Assembly (NCBI GenBank): GCA_017427065.1
Contig: JAFRTL010000011.1
Location: forward strand, 1-45,104
DNA from: Bacteroidaceae bacterium
Lineage (GTDB): Bacteria > Bacteroidota > Bacteroidia > Bacteroidales > Bacteroidaceae
Length of the DNA: 45,104 nucleotides
Direction: 5' to 3'
Below the pieces are notes generated by a model that did no database searches, was not told where the DNA came from, and worked only from the letters and a program-made list of their open reading frames with translations. This document shows positions 8,798 to 16,359 of this stretch, piece by piece (the first letter of the stretch is position 1; every line of letters starts with the position of its first letter). The position numbers and the translations under genes were made by a program.

Positions 8798-10429
8798 ATG
8801 AGAAAAGCAATATTATCTTTAGCGCTGCTGATGCTGGCGCTGACAGTGAATGCTCAGCTGCTGCGTACGACGGTGGCACAGGGTGAAGTGGAAGGTGTGG
8901 AGCAGAATGGATTGGCTCACTATAAGGGTATCCCGTTTGCTACGCCTCCTGTGGGCGACTTGCGTTGGAAGGCACCGTTGCCTGCCCAGAAGTGGGAAGG
9001 GGTGTATAAGGCTGATACCTTCAAGGATAAGCCTTACCAGCAGAGTCAGGGTCCAGCGCGTCCTGGTCAGCCTGGCGTGAGTGAGGACTGCCTCTACCTG
9101 AATGTGCTGACGCCTGCCAAGCGGGCAGGAGAGGGGCTCCCCGTGCTGGTGTGGATTCACGGTGGTGGATTCAATACGGGGGCGTCTTGGGAGAACAACG
9201 GTGAGAAATTCGCACAGGCTGGCATCGTGTATGCAGCGATCACCTATCGTACGAATGTCTTCGGCTTCCTGTCATTGCCTGAGCTGAGCAAGGAGAGCGA
9301 GAAGGAGACGGGACGCGCCATCAGCGGCAACTACGGACTGATGGACCAGATAGCTGCCCTGCAGTGGATTCATGATAACATCGCGGCTTTCGGAGGCGAT
9401 CCTGAGAAGGTGACCATCATGGGTGAGAGTGCTGGTGCTATCTCTGTGGCGATGCTCTGCCAGAGTCCGCTGGCGAAGGGACTGTTCCGTGGGGCGATCT
9501 CCGAGAGTGGTGGCAACATGGCTCCTGAGGACAATGTGCGCATAGACAACAATTCCATCCGCAACGTGGTGGGTAGTGAGAAATATGGGTCCGACTTCCT
9601 GGGGCGTATAGGTTTCGGAAAGCTGAAGCTGAAGGACCTGCGCAAGGTGGATCCTGAGAAGTATATGGGCGACCCTATCGCCTTCGGAGCAGGTGGTGCG
9701 CTGTGGCCAACCTACGACGGCTACGTGCTGAAGGGCGATCCTTACAAGCTCTATGAGCAGGGCGACTATAACGATGTGAATGTGCTGATAGGTACCAATA
9801 GCGACGAGGGCAGTATGTTTACTGGCTTCTTGGGCGGCTTCACGCCTGAGCAGTATGAGCAGGAGATGAAGGAGAGCTTCCCTGACCCAGTGTGGCAGCA
9901 GCGTTTCCGCGAGATGTATCCAGGGGCTACGCCACAGCAGGCATTCGATGCCCACAGCGACATCTTCCGTGAGGCAGCGTTTGCTTGGCCTACCTATGCG
10001 TGGGGCAACCTGCAGAGCAAGAATACGGCAGAAGGCAAAGGGAAGGGCAAGGTGTATATGTTCTTCTTCAACCACGCTAAGGAGAACATGTTCCGTCGCG
10101 GGCAGGAGGGCAATCGTGAGTACCTCACCATGCATGCAGGCGAGCTGGGCTTGACCTTCGGACAGCTGGGTGGCTTTGGTGGACGCGCCAATCCTTCAGA
10201 CGAAGCGCTTTCTCGCCTGGTGATGCAGTATTGGATCAACTTCATCAAGACAGGTGATCCTAACGGTGGCTACCTGCCTCTGTGGCCTGAGTACAGCAAG
10301 GATACGGAGACGGTGATGAACTTCCGCGATGGTGCCTACCTGACACCTATCCACAACAAGCCCCAGCTGGAGCTTTGGGAAGAGTACTTCAAGTGGCGTA
10401 GGGAGCACCTAACGCCACTTGACAATTGA
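8798..10429 (+). CDS. Type B carboxylesterase, secreted
   Basis: A 543-residue alpha/beta hydrolase of the carboxylesterase type B (COesterase) family. The signal peptide is about residues 1-20 (ending TVNAQ). It shows the family marks EDCLYLNV (97-104), oxyanion motif HGGG (121-124) and nucleophile elbow GESAG with Ser211. The acidic residue probably lies in NSDEGS and the His in MHAGELG. It would hydrolyse a carboxylic ester in the envelope, for example acyl or aromatic decorations of a plant compound. Its final codons and stop lie inside a TTGACAA heptanucleotide array, so repeat slippage could alter the C-terminus. Its neighbours suggest one operon with SusCD and the MBL protein, although the hairpin at 7674 lies between. 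Confidence 0.9.
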   Translation: MRKAILSLALLMLALTVNAQLLRTTVAQGEVEGVEQNGLAHYKGIPFATPPVGDLRWKAPLPAQKWEGVYKADTFKDKPYQQSQGPARPGQPGVSEDCLYLNVLTPAKRAGEGLPVLVWIHGGGFNTGASWENNGEKFAQAGIVYAAITYRTNVFGFLSLPELSKESEKETGRAISGNYGLMDQIAALQWIHDNIAAFGGDPEKVTIMGESAGAISVAMLCQSPLAKGLFRGAISESGGNMAPEDNVRIDNNSIRNVVGSEKYGSDFLGRIGFGKLKLKDLRKVDPEKYMGDPIAFGAGGALWPTYDGYVLKGDPYKLYEQGDYNDVNVLIGTNSDEGSMFTGFLGGFTPEQYEQEMKESFPDPVWQQRFREMYPGATPQQAFDAHSDIFREAAFAWPTYAWGNLQSKNTAEGKGKGKVYMFFFNHAKENMFRRGQEGNREYLTMHAGELGLTFGQLGGFGGRANPSDEALSRLVMQYWINFIKTGDPNGGYLPLWPEYSKDTETVMNFRDGAYLTPIHNKPQLELWEEYFKWRREHLTPLDN

Positions 10430-10481
10430 CAATTGACAATTGACAATTGACAATTGACAATTGACAATTGACAATTCACAA
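10419..10481 (+). repeat. Heptanucleotide tandem array (TTGACAA, 8 units plus 1 variant)
   Basis: Eight perfect TTGACAA units run from 10419 to 10474, then one TTCACAA variant. The esterase stop codon (10427-10429) is inside the second unit. Confidence 0.9.
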
Positions 10482-10627
10482 TTATCGTGCAAACCGAATG
10501 CAAATAAAGCTTGCTTTAATTTGCTGAGGTGCAGCCGATAATCAGCGAAGTTAATTATCCATCCGGATGGCAATAATCAAAGCGCAGCCTTAATTGTGAA
10601 TTGTGAATTATGAATTGTGAATTGATA
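10482..10627 (+). repeat. MITE-like intergenic element with inverted heptad ends
   Basis: A core of about 105 nt (10483-10591, including a small AAAGC/GCTTT hairpin) is followed by about four AATTGTG heptads (10592-10619). These are the reverse complement of the TTCACAATT that ends the left array. Inverted heptad ends around a non-coding core suggest a small dispersed repeat. No transposase is present, and a mobile origin is unproven. Confidence 0.5.
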
Positions 10628-10628
10628 T

Positions 10629-10650
10629 ATGAGGTTCCGACCTCATTTTT
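10629..10650 (+). terminator. Probable intrinsic terminator
   Basis: Stem ATGAGGT (10629-10635) / ACCTCAT (10640-10646) with a TCCG tetraloop, followed directly by a T run. It would end transcription arriving from the carboxylesterase gene. Confidence 0.55.
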
Positions 10651-10674
10651 GGAGCGTGAAGAAAATCGGGAAAG

Positions 10675-10817
10675 TTTTCCGTTAAAAAGCGCGGGCTGTT
10701 TGAGCAAGCGTAGCTTGCGAGTTTTCGCGCTTTAGGAAAACGTGAGCGATTTTTAGCGGAAAAAATGCAGTCGGCGTGTTTTCTTTGATTCTGTTTCTTT
10801 TGCACGAGCAAAAGAAA
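10675..10817 (+). repeat. Nested inverted-repeat region upstream of the GH78 gene
   Basis: The outer arms 10675-10688 and 10750-10763 can pair over 14 positions with one G-U. Inside lie AAAGCGCG/CGCGCTTT (10686-10693 / 10726-10733) and GCAAGC/GCTTGC (10704-10709 / 10713-10718). A separate perfect 10-bp hairpin with an ACGA loop sits at 10794-10817, 25 nt before the GH78 ATG. It looks like a dispersed Bacteroidetes intergenic repeat or a structured mRNA leader; the sequence alone does not decide. Confidence 0.55.
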
Positions 10818-10842
10818 TGAATAAAACAATAAAAAAAGAAAT

Positions 10843-13266
10843 ATGAAGAAACTAGTATTATCTATTGTGTTAGCAGTAATGGCACTGATGCCTGCTGCAG
10901 AGGCATTAGCCCAATTCAACATGGGCGCCCAACTCCCTAGATTGCAGCGTCGAGAATCATTCGACATGGTGAAGGAGTCCTGGAGCGCAGGGTGGATAGC
11001 TGTGCCAGAAACCAGCCCTAACGACTATGGCATCTACTACTTCCGTAAGGACGTAGATCTGGCTGCCAAACCCGCTAAGTTCGTAGTGTATGTGACAGGC
11101 GACACACGCTATAAGCTCTATGTGAACGGACAGTTGGCCTCACTGGGTCCTGCTCGTAACGACTCCAAGCATTGGAACTACGAGACGGTGGATCTGGCAT
11201 CCTACCTCAAGGCAGGCAAGAACGTCTTCGCTGCGCAGGTGTGGAACGAGGGCAGCTTTACCCCTGTGCCTAACGCCACCATCCGCACGGGCTTCCTGAT
11301 GATGGGTGAGGGCGATGCGAAGATGATCAATACAGACACCTCGTGGAAAGCGATCCAAGATCCTGCCTACAGTCCGATCCCTCAGCGGGTGCCTGGCTAC
11401 TATGCGCTGGGAGCTGGTGAGCAGATAGACATGAGTAAGACCATCGCTGGCTGGATGGACGCTGATGCCGACCTCAGTCAGTGGAAAGAGGCGCAGGTGT
11501 TCGATGTGGGTACGCCTCACGACACCAGTACGGGAACGGGTGTGTACAGCACCCACCTGTTGGTTCCAAGCACACTTCCACAGGTGGAGCGCTTCGAGAA
11601 GCGACTGGCTGTGGTGCGTCAAGACGGTGGCTTGAAGCTGCCTAACGGATGGCCTACACAGCAAGCAGCGGTGACGATTCCTGCAAATCAGACGGTGGAG
11701 CTACTCCTTGACCAACAGGAACTTACCAATGGTTTCTTCAAGCTGAACTTCAGCAAGGGAAAGGACGCTGAAATCAATATCGGCTATGCAGAATCCCTCT
11801 ATACGGATGAGCGGGGCAACAAGAAAGGTAATCGCAACGAGGTGGAAGGGAAGTTCTTCGTGGGGCGTTGGGACAAGCTGCTCTCCAGCGGTAAGGATGG
11901 TCAGCAGTTCACCTCACTCGACTGGCGCACGTTCCGCTACATCAAGCTGAACATCGTGACGAAGGGTGAGGCATTGGTCCTCAACGATATTGGCAGCACA
12001 TTCACGGGCTATCCATTTGTGCTGAATGCCCACCTCGATACAGACAATCAGGAACTGCAGAAGATGATGGAGATAGGTTGGCGTACAGCCCGTCTGTGTG
12101 CCATAGAGACCTATACCGACTGCCCATTCTATGAGCAGTTGCAATACCTGGGCGATACGCGCATTCAGGCGCTGGTGTCACTCTATAACAGTGGGGACGA
12201 CCGTCTGGTGAAGAACTTCCTGCGCCAGAGTGACATGAGTCGCAACGCTGAGGGCATCACGATGGGGCGAGCACCTTCGGAGTTGGCTCAGTACATCACC
12301 CCATACGCTCTGAGCTATATCTACGCCATCCACGACTATATGCGCTACGGAGCCGATCAAGACTTGGTGCTCGACCTGATTCCTGGGGCTGAGCAGATAT
12401 TGCACTATTTTGGCAAGTACCAGCAGGCTGATGGGCGCATCAAGGGATTGCCAGGATGGAACTTCTCCGACTGGGTGACTGCCATTGGTTGGAACACGGG
12501 TGTGGCACAGGCAGGCAGTGATGGAGGGGCTATCCTTATGGATCTGCAGTTGCTCTTAGGCTACCAGATGATGAGTGACCTGGAGAACTATCAGGGCAAC
12601 ACCTTCATGGCGAAGAAGTACGACGAGAAGGCTGCCCAGCTGAAGGCCAGCATCCAACGCGCCTATTGGAGCCCTGAGAAGGGACTCTATGCGCAGACCA
12701 TCGAGAAGGATGCTTTCTCTCAGCACGCCAACTCACTGGCTATCCTCACAGGATTGGTGGAAGGCGAGCAAGCCCGTCAGGTGGCACAGAAGATGCTGAC
12801 TGACAAAGAACTGGATCCTTGCTCTGTGTATTATAAGTATTATCTGCACGAGGCGCTGGTGAAGGCAGGCTTGGGCAACGACTATCTGAAGTGGCTCGAC
12901 ATCTGGCGTGAGAACATCGCCTTGGGACTCACTACTTGGGGCGAGACCAGCGATGTGGATGGCACACGCAGCGATTGCCACGCTTGGGGCGCCAGTCCTA
13001 ACATCGAGTTCTTCCGTACCCTGCTGGGTATCGACAGCGCAGCGCCAGCCTTCGCGCAAGTGAAGATAGAGCCTCGCTTGGGTGATATCCAGAAGATCGG
13101 TGGTACGATGCCACATCCGAAGGGTAACATCAAGGTGAGTTATCAGCGCAACGGCTCCACCCTGAAGGCTGACATCGAGCTGCCTACAGGTGTATCTGGC
13201 ACGCTGGTTTGGGCAGGTAAGACCTACCAGCTGCAAGGCGGAAAGAATACCATTGAGGCACGCTAA
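10843..13266 (+). CDS. GH78-type alpha-L-rhamnosidase, secreted
   Basis: An 807-residue protein with a signal peptide (about 1-23, ending ALAQ). N-terminal beta-sandwich segments (YYFRKDVDLAAKPAKFVVYV; LYVNGQLASLGPARND) are followed by an (alpha/alpha)6-barrel. That barrel contains ETYTDCPFYEQLQYLGDTR, where D426, C427, P428, E431 and G437-D438 match the GH78 signature dCP.RErlgw.GD. Later barrel segments (GWNFSDWV; TWGETSD.DGTRSDCHAWGA) and a C-terminal beta domain also fit. It would release terminal alpha-L-rhamnose from pectic or other plant glycans, or from rhamnosides, in the periplasm. The RE pair of the signature reads YE here, so activity or specificity may differ from typical members. 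The acetyltransferase gene follows after 12 nt. Confidence 0.85.
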   Translation: MKKLVLSIVLAVMALMPAAEALAQFNMGAQLPRLQRRESFDMVKESWSAGWIAVPETSPNDYGIYYFRKDVDLAAKPAKFVVYVTGDTRYKLYVNGQLASLGPARNDSKHWNYETVDLASYLKAGKNVFAAQVWNEGSFTPVPNATIRTGFLMMGEGDAKMINTDTSWKAIQDPAYSPIPQRVPGYYALGAGEQIDMSKTIAGWMDADADLSQWKEAQVFDVGTPHDTSTGTGVYSTHLLVPSTLPQVERFEKRLAVVRQDGGLKLPNGWPTQQAAVTIPANQTVELLLDQQELTNGFFKLNFSKGKDAEINIGYAESLYTDERGNKKGNRNEVEGKFFVGRWDKLLSSGKDGQQFTSLDWRTFRYIKLNIVTKGEALVLNDIGSTFTGYPFVLNAHLDTDNQELQKMMEIGWRTARLCAIETYTDCPFYEQLQYLGDTRIQALVSLYNSGDDRLVKNFLRQSDMSRNAEGITMGRAPSELAQYITPYALSYIYAIHDYMRYGADQDLVLDLIPGAEQILHYFGKYQQADGRIKGLPGWNFSDWVTAIGWNTGVAQAGSDGGAILMDLQLLLGYQMMSDLENYQGNTFMAKKYDEKAAQLKASIQRAYWSPEKGLYAQTIEKDAFSQHANSLAILTGLVEGEQARQVAQKMLTDKELDPCSVYYKYYLHEALVKAGLGNDYLKWLDIWRENIALGLTTWGETSDVDGTRSDCHAWGASPNIEFFRTLLGIDSAAPAFAQVKIEPRLGDIQKIGGTMPHPKGNIKVSYQRNGSTLKADIELPTGVSGTLVWAGKTYQLQGGKNTIEAR

Positions 13267-13278
13267 ACAGAACAAGTT

Positions 13279-13863
13279 ATGACAGAGGAAGAAAAGATGC
13301 TCGCAGGGCAGGAGTATTCTGCTATAGATCCTGACCTTATACGCGAACTGAATGAGACGAAGGAGGTGCTTCAGCGCTACAATGCGCTGAAGCCTACCGA
13401 CTATGAGGGCTTGCATGCTATGCTGAAAGATCTGCTGGGAAGTATGGGCGATGAGAAGGCCAAGATTATCCAACCTTTCTATTGCGACTATGGCAAGCAC
13501 ATCAGGGTGGGGAAGCGCTTCTTTGCCAACTTCAACTTCACGGTGCTTGACGAGGCGCTGGTGACCATTGGCGATGACTGCTTCATCGGTCCCAACGTGA
13601 GCATCTACACAGCCTGCCATAGCACAGACCCTGTGGAGCGAAACTCCAGACGCGAGTGGGCAGAGCCTGTGACCATAGGCCACAATGTGTGGATAGGGGG
13701 CAGTGTGACCATCCTGCCAGGAGTGACTATAGGAAACAACGTGACCATCGGCGCTGGGTCGGTGGTCACGAAAGATATTCCAGATAATGTCATTGCTGTG
13801 GGCAATCCTTGCAGAGTGTTGAGAAGTATTTCCAAAGCGGAGCCACCATCAACGCCTGCATAA
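13279..13863 (+). CDS. Hexapeptide-repeat O-acetyltransferase (maltose/galactoside type)
   Basis: A 194-residue left-handed beta-helix acetyltransferase. The N-terminus (EKMLAGQEYSAIDPDL) matches the maltose/galactoside acetyltransferase leader. The catalytic His is H114 in YTACHSTDP. Hexapeptide repeats run from about 95 to 170 (VTIGHNVWIGGSVTILPGVT, then IGNNVTIGAGSVV), ending with the usual VIAVGNPCRVLR. It transfers acetyl from acetyl-CoA to sugars or similar acceptors in the cytoplasm. It starts 12 nt after GH78, so the two are probably co-transcribed. The last 24 codons overlap the convergent Nudix gene by 74 nt, and the tail after LR (SISKAEPPSTPA) looks non-conserved. Confidence 0.9.
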   Translation: MTEEEKMLAGQEYSAIDPDLIRELNETKEVLQRYNALKPTDYEGLHAMLKDLLGSMGDEKAKIIQPFYCDYGKHIRVGKRFFANFNFTVLDEALVTIGDDCFIGPNVSIYTACHSTDPVERNSRREWAEPVTIGHNVWIGGSVTILPGVTIGNNVTIGAGSVVTKDIPDNVIAVGNPCRVLRSISKAEPPSTPA

Positions 13864-14350
13864 ACTCGCCCCGTTCCAACATCTGGCGCACCTCGTCCTG
13901 TGAGAAGAGATACACCTCGATGTCTTCTGTGGCATCTAGGTGCTGTGTGCCCATGTGCTCCACACCCGTTGCCAGGAAGCAATGCGTGAGGTTGGTACTG
14001 GTACTAGGGTTCTGGCTTATCACCATAATCTCCTGCCATTCGCCCCCACCAAAACCTGTTTCCTCCATCAGTTCACGCTTAGCAGCATCGATGGGTTGTT
14101 CACCCTCTTCCATACATCCCGCTACAATCTCAAAGTTGGTACGCTGAAGGCCGTGACGATACTGACGCACCAGCAACATCTGTCCGTCCTTAGTGATGGC
14201 AGTCACATTGATCCACGTGGGATATTCCAGCACATAGTATTCAGGGTTTATCCGTCCGTCGGGCAGTTGCACCTTGTCGCGTCTGGCAGTCAGCCAAGGG
14301 CGCTTAAATAGGTATTCGCTGCTCAGTATTTTGTAGGTCATGTCTTTCAT
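13790..14350 (-). CDS. Nudix hydrolase (ADP-ribose pyrophosphatase-like)
   Basis: A 186-residue protein with a perfect Nudix box: G78, E84, then R92-E93-L94-M95-E96-E97-T98-G99-F100, spaced as in G-x5-E-x7-REUxEExGU. The upstream strand NFEIVAGCMEEGE and the N-terminal part (LEYPTWINVTAITKDG, VRQYRHG) fit ADP-ribose/NDP-sugar pyrophosphatases, which hydrolyse nucleoside diphosphate-X to NMP plus phosphate-X. An alternative ATG lies 3 codons in (14341). The 3' end overlaps the acetyltransferase gene. A weak -7-like box (TACTTTAG, 14375-14382) lies upstream. Confidence 0.9.
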   Translation of the reverse strand: MKDMTYKILSSEYLFKRPWLTARRDKVQLPDGRINPEYYVLEYPTWINVTAITKDGQMLLVRQYRHGLQRTNFEIVAGCMEEGEQPIDAAKRELMEETGFGGGEWQEIMVISQNPSTSTNLTHCFLATGVEHMGTQHLDATEDIEVYLFSQDEVRQMLERGEFMQALMVAPLWKYFSTLCKDCPQQ

Positions 14351-14437
14351 CGTTGTATGCTTTAAATGACGATGCTAAAGTACAACATTTTTCTAATAAG
14401 ATACTCTGTCTCGGCATAAAAAAATATGCAAGCATAT

Positions 14438-14468
14438 TTTGTTCTGCTCTCAACTATTCGTATCTTTG
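14438..14468 (+). promoter_or_regulatory. Bacteroidetes-type promoter of the CDF gene
   Basis: TTTG at 14438-14441 and TATCTTTG at 14461-14468 are separated by exactly 19 nt, the canonical -33/-7 layout. The ATG at 14484 follows within about 15 nt. This rules out the in-frame upstream start at 14439. Confidence 0.75.
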
Positions 14469-14483
14469 AAAAAAAAAAAGGAT

Positions 14484-15587
14484 ATGAATAGAAGTCAGGA
14501 AATTATACGCACCAGTTGGATAGGCATATTGACCAATGTCCTTTTGGCTGGATTCAAGGCTGCTGTGGGCATTTTGGCCAGTAGTGTGGCCATTGTGATG
14601 GATGCTGTAAACAACCTCAGTGATGCGCTTTCGAGCGTCATCACCATCGTGGGAACCAAACTCTCACAACGACCAGCTGATCGCAAGCATCCCTTTGGCT
14701 TTGGACGCATCGAGTACTTCAGTGCCATTCTCATTGCTGTCATCGTATTGTCTGCAGGTATCACCTCGCTTATCGAGTCGGTGAAGAAAATTTTCTACCC
14801 TACGGTGCCAAGTTATACAACGGTGACGTTGGTAGTTATCGTGGTGGCTATCATTGTGAAGCTGGTGTTGGGACAGTACGTCAAGCGTAAGGGAGAGCAG
14901 TTGAGTAGCGACGCGTTGATTGCCTCTGGCTCCGATGCGCTGTTCGATGCCATTATTACCCTTGCTACACTCGTTTCTGCAGGTGTGATGTTGCTGTGGA
15001 ACGTGTCGCTCGACGGCATCCTTGGCGCTTTAATTTCTGTGGTCATCATCAAGGCTGGTATCGAGATGTTGGCTTCACCCATTAACGAACTGTTGGGCAC
15101 AAGCATCCCAGCTGAACTCACCAAACAAATCATGAAAGAGGTGACTGATTTTGAGGGTGTTCATGGGGTATTCGACCTGATATTGCATAATTATGGTCCT
15201 GATGTAAAGATTGGTTCGCTGCATATCAATGTGTATGATACGATGACGGCCTATGATATTCACGGACTGACACGCAAGATTACTACGCAGATGTTTGAGA
15301 AGCATGGCATCATCATGACGGTTGGTGTCTATGCTATGGCTACGGGAGATAACAGACGGGCCGAATTGCAATCGACAGTCATGCAGAAACTGGCTGCCCA
15401 TAAGGACATCGTGCAAGTGCATGGCTTCTACTATTCAGAAAAAGACCAGATGCTCTCTGTCGATGTTGTTCCTGATATCTCAGTTCACGACGATGCTGCC
15501 CTCATTCAGCAACTGACCAACGAGATTCAGCCCATAGTGCCCGATATGCAAGTAGTCATCGTGGTGGATCATAACTATAGCGATTAA
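14484..15587 (+). CDS. Cation diffusion facilitator (CDF) family metal exporter
   Basis: A 367-residue protein that exports divalent metal in exchange for protons. Transmembrane helices cover about residues 10-205. They include MDAVNNLSDALSS in TM2 (N43xxxD47), HPFGFGRIEYFSA (69-81) and GSDALFDAIITL in TM5 (D151xxxD155), followed by a cytoplasmic CDF dimerisation domain. TM2 has Asn where zinc transporters usually carry His or Asp, a change linked in some CDFs to manganese, so zinc should not be assumed. ATG 14484 is chosen because the promoter lies just upstream. The gene converges with the response-regulator gene with a 4-nt overlap. Confidence 0.92.
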   Translation: MNRSQEIIRTSWIGILTNVLLAGFKAAVGILASSVAIVMDAVNNLSDALSSVITIVGTKLSQRPADRKHPFGFGRIEYFSAILIAVIVLSAGITSLIESVKKIFYPTVPSYTTVTLVVIVVAIIVKLVLGQYVKRKGEQLSSDALIASGSDALFDAIITLATLVSAGVMLLWNVSLDGILGALISVVIIKAGIEMLASPINELLGTSIPAELTKQIMKEVTDFEGVHGVFDLILHNYGPDVKIGSLHINVYDTMTAYDIHGLTRKITTQMFEKHGIIMTVGVYAMATGDNRRAELQSTVMQKLAAHKDIVQVHGFYYSEKDQMLSVDVVPDISVHDDAALIQQLTNEIQPIVPDMQVVIVVDHNYSD

Positions 15588-16354
15588 GAATCGAGCCATT
15601 TTTTGACAGAGGTCACTTTTTCCCTGCTGACAATAATTTCTTCTGCAGGATAGCCAGTCATGTGTATGCGAATCTTTCCTAGAAAATAAGTAGAGAGTTT
15701 TTCAACGGCTGTAGCGCTGATGATGTACTGACGATTGGCGCGCAAGAATCGTTTGGGATCGAGTTGGCTCTCCACCTCATCGAGCGTCAGGTTGAGTACA
15801 TGACTCGTTCCTGATTTGGTGCAGAGGCGCACCACACCGTCTTTGATGGTAATATGGCTCACCTCATTGGTAGGGACGATCAGAAATTCATCACTATGAT
15901 GAGGTATGAGGAAGCGCTCCCGATAGTGTATGGACGAGCTATTGATGGATGCAAGCAGTTGGGCGATGGCATCGGTAGTGGATGCTGTGGTTTCCGGATG
16001 TAGATGTGCCACATTATCCAGTGCATTTTTCAGTTCCTCTATCTCGATGGGCTTCAAGAGATAATCGATACTGTTGAACTTGAAGGCTTGTAAGGCATAA
16101 TGATCATAAGCCGTGGTGAATATCACAGGGATGTCTCCTGAAATGCTGCGTAATGATTCGAAACTCAACCCGTCACCCAGTTGGATGTCAGAGAGGATAA
16201 GGTCTATCCTTTCGTCAGTGTTGGCAAAAAAAGCCTTTGTCTCAGCATTGCTGGTCATTGTACCAACAATCCTGTATTGGTCACCAAGTGCTCCAAGCAT
16301 ACGCTTCAGACGGTCGGCACTGTTTAGCTCATCTTCTAAGATTATAATATTCAT
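15584..16354 (-). CDS. LytTR-family response regulator
   Basis: A 256-residue two-component regulator. The receiver domain (about 1-118) has the acidic pocket E7-D8-E9, phosphoacceptor D56 in LILSDIQLGDG, T80/T81 and K101 in LLKPIE. A linker leads to a C-terminal LytTR DNA-binding domain (about 150-255: HSDEFLIVPTNEVSHITIKD; RFLRANRQYIISATAVEKL). The start at 16354 (MNIIILEDE) lies 5 nt after the kinase stop and is preferred over the upstream in-frame ATG at 16387, which would overlap the kinase gene. It surely forms an operon and a signalling pair with the kinase. The regulated genes are not known. Confidence 0.93.
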   Translation of the reverse strand: MNIIILEDELNSADRLKRMLGALGDQYRIVGTMTSNAETKAFFANTDERIDLILSDIQLGDGLSFESLRSISGDIPVIFTTAYDHYALQAFKFNSIDYLLKPIEIEELKNALDNVAHLHPETTASTTDAIAQLLASINSSSIHYRERFLIPHHSDEFLIVPTNEVSHITIKDGVVRLCTKSGTSHVLNLTLDEVESQLDPKRFLRANRQYIISATAVEKLSTYFLGKIRIHMTGYPAEEIIVSREKVTSVKKWLDS

Positions 16355-16359
16355 AGTTT

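Noticed and set aside
10419-10627. Possible CRISPR array
   Set aside because: Units are 7 nt and contiguous with no spacers, and there are no cas genes.
10608-10967. Possible minus-strand small gene across the repeat region upstream of GH78
   Set aside because: It overlaps the start of the secure GH78 gene and consists of palindromic repeat sequence; its low-complexity translation has no protein features.
14439-14483. Upstream start for the CDF gene
   Set aside because: It would begin inside the -33/-7 promoter; the ATG at 14484 directly after the promoter fits CDF N-termini better.
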